Part shown: piece after piece, positions 5,425 through 7,836 of the stretch
Layout: the number at the start of each line of letters is the position of its first letter
Position numbering within the stretch: the first letter of the stretch is position 1
NCBI GenBank assembly: GCA_003487665.1
Contig: DNFA01000081.1
Coordinates: 1 to 7,836 of the forward strand
Source: Oscillibacter sp.
Lineage (GTDB): Bacteria > Bacillota > Clostridia > Oscillospirales > Oscillospiraceae
DNA length: 7,836 nucleotides
Direction: 5' to 3'
Made by a program: the position numbers and the translations under genes
The notes under the pieces: model-generated
What the model saw: only the letters and a program-made list of their open reading frames with translations
The model's database searches: none
What the model was told of the DNA's origin: nothing

Positions 5425-5464
5425 AAAAACGGCCTGCCCATACCGCAAGGGTATGCGCAGGCCG
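5425..5464 (-). terminator. Terminator of mazF (end of the lipoprotein-alr-mazF unit)
   Basis: On the minus strand CGGCCTGC (5464-5457) pairs perfectly with GCAGGCCG (5437-5430). An inner CATACC/GGTATG helix lies across a single mismatch, with a 5-base loop. TTTTT follows at 5429-5425. It begins 22 bases after the mazF stop. The other strand has only GCTTTGTTT after the helix, so it may work weakly in that direction. Confidence 0.88.
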
Positions 5465-5485
5465 CTTTGTTTATGCCGGGCGACA

Positions 5486-5851
5486 CTATACCAGATGGCG
5501 GCCTGTCAGCCCGAAGCTGACGGCGATGGCCGCATCCACCTTTTCCATCACCGCGCCGTCCACACGTCCCATCCGCTCCCGCAGCCGCTTTTTGTCCAGC
5601 GTGCGTATCTGCTCCAGCAGGATCACGGAATCCCTGGGCAGTCCGCTGCCCTGCGCCGCCAGCGCGATGTGTGTGGGCAGCTTCGCCTTGCCCAGTTGGG
5701 AGGTGATGGCCGCCGCGATAACGGTGGGGCTGTGGCGGTTGCCGGTGTCGTTCTGGACGATCAGCACCGGGCGCACGCCGCCCTGCTCGCTGCCCACCAC
5801 GGGGCTCAGATCCGCATAGTAAATGTCGCCGCGTCTGACAGTCGTATCCAC
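5486..5851 (-). CDS. mazF: MazF/PemK-type mRNA interferase (EndoA-like toxin)
   Basis: MazF cleaves single-stranded mRNA at short specific sequences and is normally held inactive by an antitoxin. From the GTG at 5851-5849 the product has 121 residues, close to the family norm. It shows RRGDIYYADLSPVVGSEQGG (6-25), VRPVLIVQND with catalytic Arg27, SPTVIAAAIT with catalytic Thr50, KLPTH, and SVILLEQIRTLDKKRL near the C-terminus. It is very close to Bacillus NdoA in pattern. An upstream in-frame ATG at 5893 would add 14 residues that are not family-like, so I prefer the GTG, which has GGAG 10 bases upstream. It lies downstream of alr as in Bacillus, but the antitoxin gene (ndoAI) usual between them is absent; about 200 bases with two inverted repeats and a 28-codon ORF occupy the gap. 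A terminator follows the stop. Confidence 0.93.
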   Translation of the reverse strand: MDTTVRRGDIYYADLSPVVGSEQGGVRPVLIVQNDTGNRHSPTVIAAAITSQLGKAKLPTHIALAAQGSGLPRDSVILLEQIRTLDKKRLRERMGRVDGAVMEKVDAAIAVSFGLTGRHLV

Positions 5852-5880
5852 ACAGTTCACACTCCGAGGCAGAAGTACCG

Positions 5881-5918
5881 GTGGGACATGCATCCCAAGG
5901 TCACTTCCATTGTCCCAC
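5881..5918. repeat. Inverted repeat upstream of mazF (8-base arms)
   Basis: GTGGGACA (5881-5888) and TGTCCCAC (5911-5918) are perfect arms 22 bases apart, 30 bases upstream of the preferred mazF start. In the transcript this would form a stem-loop close to the ribosome binding site; as DNA it could be an operator. Confidence 0.5.
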
Positions 5919-5987
5919 GCGGCCGCGGAATTTATACGCCGCCGCGCCGGTAAATTCCTTTTCTCCCGCCCGGTCTATCCTATGCAT
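5901..5987 (-). CDS. Possible 28-residue ORF between alr and mazF
   Basis: ATG at 5987-5985 opens a frame encoding MHRIDRAGEKEFTGAAAYKF-RGRVGQWK and ends in TGA at 5901. AGGA lies 8 bases upstream of the ATG. The product is small and basic, with no resemblance to the acidic MazE/NdoAI antitoxins. Its stop lies 7 bases before the alternative mazF ATG at 5893. It may be chance; the only support is position and a modest ribosome binding site. Confidence 0.2.
   Translation of the reverse strand: MHRIDRAGEKEFTGAAAYKFRGRVGQWK
5927..5958. repeat. Second inverted repeat between alr and mazF
   Basis: GGAATTTA (5927-5934) and TAAATTCC (5951-5958) are perfect 8-base arms around a GC-rich 16-base centre. 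On the minus strand a TATAAA overlaps one arm and could be a -10 for mazF, though no good -35 is seen. Confidence 0.45.
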
Positions 5988-6048
5988 CGGCTGTGTCCTG
6001 TGTTCAGTACCGCAGCAGCAGCTCCTTCTCCGTCTCCTGTCCGTTCTT

Positions 6049-7173
6049 CTAGTAGACGCGCGGCACGCGGCGGCTGACGGCGCAGGTCAGCTCGTAGGGG
6101 ATGGTGCCGGCGGCGTCCGCCAGCACGTCCACCCGCTGGTTCCGCCCGAATATCTCCACCTCGTCGCCCACCTGCACAGAGGGCAGGTCAGTCAGGTCGA
6201 TCATGCACATATCCATGCATATCCGTCCCCGCTGGGGTGCCGCACCTGCCGCCGTCATGAGGGCGCACCGGTCGGACAGGCAGCGGAAGAAGCCGTCGGC
6301 GTAGCCGTAGGGCACCACGCCCATGCGGGTGACGCGGGGGGTGGTGAACAGGCGGCCGTAGCTGACGTCCGTGCCCGGCTCATAGGTCTTGATGGTGCTG
6401 ACGGTGGTCTTGAGGGTCATCACCGGCCGCAGCCCCAGTCCCTCAGCCAGTGCGCCGCAGCCGTACAGCAGAATACCGGGGCGCACCATGTCCATGTACG
6501 TCTCCGGATAGCATGCCACGCCGCCGGAGTTGGCGCAGTGGCGGATGGCGAAGCGCTGTCCGCGCTTTTCCTCCACGGCGTCGATGACCCGGCGGAACAG
6601 CGCCAGCTGCCTTTCCGTATAGGCGCGGCTGTCCGCGTCCGGCTCGTCCGACACGGAGAAGTGGGTAAAGATGCCCTCTGCCCGCAGTCCCGGCAGGTCA
6701 CAGGCGGCGCAGATGTCCGCCGTGCCGGTGTCGAAGTGCTTTCCGTCCACCAGATAGCCCAGCCGGGACATGCCGGTGTCCACCTTGATGTGTACCGTCA
6801 GCTCTCCGCCGTGGTGCACGGCCTCGCGGCTGTACTCCAGCGCCTTGGCCTGGCAGGTGACGGCCTGTGTGATGTGCAGGTCGATGAGCCGTCCCACCTG
6901 CTCGCCGGGGGTGTGCCCCAGAATGAGGATGGGCATGGTAATGCCGCCGGAGCGCAGCTCCGCCGCCTCGTCGATGCTGGACACAGCCAGATAGTCCGCG
7001 CCCAGCTCCTGTAAGGTGCGGCTCACCTGCACCGCGCCGTGACCGTAGGCGTCGGCCTTCACCACGCCCAGAAACTTCACGTCCGCGCCCACCCGCTGCC
7101 GCAGCGCACGGTAGTTGTAGGCCAGCGCGTCCAGATCGATCTCCGCCCATGTTCTCCTAAGTGTAGATTCCAT
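6049..7173 (-). CDS. alr: Alanine racemase (PLP-dependent)
   Basis: Alr interconverts L- and D-alanine in the cytoplasm and supplies D-Ala for peptidoglycan. The 374 residues have the standard two-domain layout. The N-terminal TIM barrel carries VVKADAYGHG with PLP-lysine Lys39, VDTGMSRLGY, THFSVSDE, RHCANSGGV and YMDMVRPGILLYG. The C-terminal beta domain carries DVSYGRLF with the catalytic Tyr272 and GRICMDMCMIDLTDL. The ATG at 7173-7171 follows GGAGG at 8 bases, and only 3 bases separate it from the upstream lipoprotein stop, so the two form an operon. The frame ends ...SRRVPRVY with TAG at 6051-6049. It then stays open for KNGQETEKELLLRY before TGA at 6006-6004. Homologues usually continue some residues beyond R-V-P-R, so the C-terminus looks recently shortened. 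The catalytic residues are all upstream of the stop, so activity should be unaffected. Confidence 0.97.
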   Translation of the reverse strand: MESTLRRTWAEIDLDALAYNYRALRQRVGADVKFLGVVKADAYGHGAVQVSRTLQELGADYLAVSSIDEAAELRSGGITMPILILGHTPGEQVGRLIDLHITQAVTCQAKALEYSREAVHHGGELTVHIKVDTGMSRLGYLVDGKHFDTGTADICAACDLPGLRAEGIFTHFSVSDEPDADSRAYTERQLALFRRVIDAVEEKRGQRFAIRHCANSGGVACYPETYMDMVRPGILLYGCGALAEGLGLRPVMTLKTTVSTIKTYEPGTDVSYGRLFTTPRVTRMGVVPYGYADGFFRCLSDRCALMTAAGAAPQRGRICMDMCMIDLTDLPSVQVGDEVEIFGRNQRVDVLADAAGTIPYELTCAVSRRVPRVY

Positions 7174-7176
7174 TTG

Positions 7177-7755
7177 TTATTCCTCCGTTGCCGTGGTGCA
7201 GGAGAAGGCCGTCATTCTGGCCGTCAGCACCACCTGTCCGTCCTGTGAAAATTCCGCATACCGTGGGATCAGCGTCTCCTGATCCAGCCACACGGCGCAC
7301 TGCACCGCCGCGCCGCTGTGCCCGGTGGTGTCCAGCGCCATGCGCAGACACGGCACGTCCTCCAGCGTCTCCGCCCCCTGCTCCGTCAGATACCCCTCCG
7401 CCAGCGCGCCCAGCAGATAGGGCAGGCAGTTGGCCGGGCAGATATCCGTGGCCGCGCCCGCCGGCAGCAGCTGGCCGTTGCTCTTCAGCGACAGCTGTCC
7501 GTCCACCAGCACGGCGGTCAGCCCCTTCAGCTCCTGCGGCTCCTTTACCGTGGTGATGGACTGTCCCTCCGTGTCGTACTGGCACGTCAGCACGAAGCGG
7601 CGGTCGTCCGTGGCCGTATGGCTGACCACCTCCGCCTCCATGTCCGCTGTGCGCACCGTGCGGTACTGCTCCTGCACCGCCAGCGTTTTCTCCCCGCCGC
7701 CGCAGCCGCACAGCAGCGCGGCGCACACCAGCAGGGGCATGATCGTCTTTTTCAC
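7177..7755 (-). CDS. Predicted lipoprotein upstream of alr (LolA-like position)
   Basis: From GTG at 7755-7753, with GGAGG 8 bases upstream, the product has 192 residues. A longer ATG reading (7794) adds 13 residues and places the start without a good ribosome binding site. The N-terminus has KK, a hydrophobic stretch (about 5-15), and a lipobox LCGC with lipidated Cys18 followed by GGG, so it is a membrane-anchored exported lipoprotein. The mature part has short beta-type segments such as RRFVLTCQYDTEGQSITTVK and GLTAVLVDGQLSLKSNGQLL, then LIPRYAEFSQDGQVVLTARM near the end. That pattern suggests a LolA/YdcC-like shell domain. The alr-adjacent lipoprotein of Bacillus (YdcC) is longer, so homology is only suggested by position and fold-like pattern. 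The stop lies 3 bases before alr; co-transcription is expected. Partner and function are unknown. Confidence 0.8.
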   Translation of the reverse strand: MKKTIMPLLVCAALLCGCGGGEKTLAVQEQYRTVRTADMEAEVVSHTATDDRRFVLTCQYDTEGQSITTVKEPQELKGLTAVLVDGQLSLKSNGQLLPAGAATDICPANCLPYLLGALAEGYLTEQGAETLEDVPCLRMALDTTGHSGAAVQCAVWLDQETLIPRYAEFSQDGQVVLTARMTAFSCTTATEE

Positions 7756-7779
7756 CCCAAGTCCCTCCTTTTTCGGAAT

Positions 7780-7836
7780 GCCATTGCGAGACAACTCCTG
7801 TCATTGCGAACCAGTGCGCGCCGCGAAGCAAGTGCC
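7780..7836. repeat. Partial copy of the CATTGCGA intergenic repeat at the right edge
   Basis: CTGTCATTGCGA at 7798-7809, followed by CCAGTGC and GCGAAGC, matches one end of the inner element at 5161-5290, where the reverse strand reads CTGTCATTGCGAGCCAGTGC. A second CATTGCGAG lies at 7782-7790. The element continues past the window edge, upstream of the lipoprotein gene. Confidence 0.65.

Larger units (their letters stand above)
5090..5485. other. Repeat-rich intergenic region without genes
   Basis: Nothing here looks coding; a 154-codon open frame crossing it on the minus strand reads through the repeats and is low-complexity chance sequence. The region holds a nested inverted-repeat element (5143-5302), a GGGACG-N10-CGTCCC inverted repeat (5329-5350), a GTAGGGC-AGGCC-GCCCTAC hairpin (5377-5395), a small GGATC/GATCC pair (5396-5414) and the mazF terminator (5425-5464). 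No clear promoter for the 151-residue gene is visible. Confidence 0.75.

Noticed and set aside
5143..5464. Possible CRISPR array from the series of palindromes
   Set aside because: The palindromes differ in sequence and spacing; there are no regularly repeated units and no cas genes.
5022..5486. Minus-strand open frame of 154 codons through the intergenic region
   Set aside because: It runs through the inverted repeats and the mazF terminator, overlaps the start of the 151-residue gene, and has no ribosome binding site or family pattern.
5881..7014. Plus-strand open frame of 377 codons opposite alr
   Set aside because: Antisense shadow of alr with low-complexity His/Ala/Gly composition; alr itself has all catalytic motifs.
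7157..7831. Minus-strand open frame of 224 codons overlapping the lipoprotein gene
   Set aside because: Gly/Ala/Arg-rich out-of-frame reading of the lipoprotein gene; the lipoprotein frame has a signal peptide, lipobox and ribosome binding site.

Overview
The window looks like chromosomal core DNA from a GC-rich anaerobic Firmicute, most likely an Oscillospiraceae/Ruminococcaceae-type gut clostridium. Four things point there: a glmS ribozyme, a T-box in front of alaS, the order lipoprotein-alr-mazF (similar to Bacillus ydcC-alr-ndoAI-ndoA), and a DUF421-DUF4363 gene pair. The assignment to a family is inference; no rRNA gene is present to confirm it.

Layout, left to right. (1) On the minus strand are the first 73 codons of alaS. 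Upstream of it come a 48-codon ORF that looks like an internally deleted chloramphenicol acetyltransferase (CAT)-type gene, then an alanine-type T-box leader with its terminator and a strong promoter. (2) glmS, complete, minus strand, preceded by a glmS ribozyme whose P1 element carries an unusually large structured insertion. (3) A divergent intergenic region holding four consecutive perfect palindromes. (4) On the plus strand, a DUF421 membrane protein overlapping a DUF4363 protein by 4 bases. (5) On the minus strand, nrdR with an extended -10 promoter, an NrdR-box-like site and a palindrome at the predicted transcription start. (6) On the minus strand, an unrecognised 151-residue protein. 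(7) About 390 bases without a gene, packed with nested and stacked inverted repeats and the mazF terminator. (8) On the minus strand, lipoprotein, alr and an orphan mazF. Another copy of the intergenic repeat starts at the right edge.

How the genes relate. Several genes are controlled by RNA devices that sense the product or substrate of the gene: the T-box reads uncharged tRNA-Ala for alaS, and the ribozyme senses glucosamine-6-phosphate for glmS. glmS and alr both feed peptidoglycan synthesis (amino sugar and D-alanine). NrdR controls ribonucleotide reductase genes elsewhere. DUF421/DUF4363 and the 151-residue protein have no established role.

No novel multi-gene system is evident. The most interesting points are the CAT-like relic kept with a good ribosome binding site inside the alaS transcript, the expanded glmS ribozyme, an alr reading frame that continues coherently past its amber stop, and a mazF without its usual antitoxin gene but with two inverted repeats and a tiny ORF in front of it.
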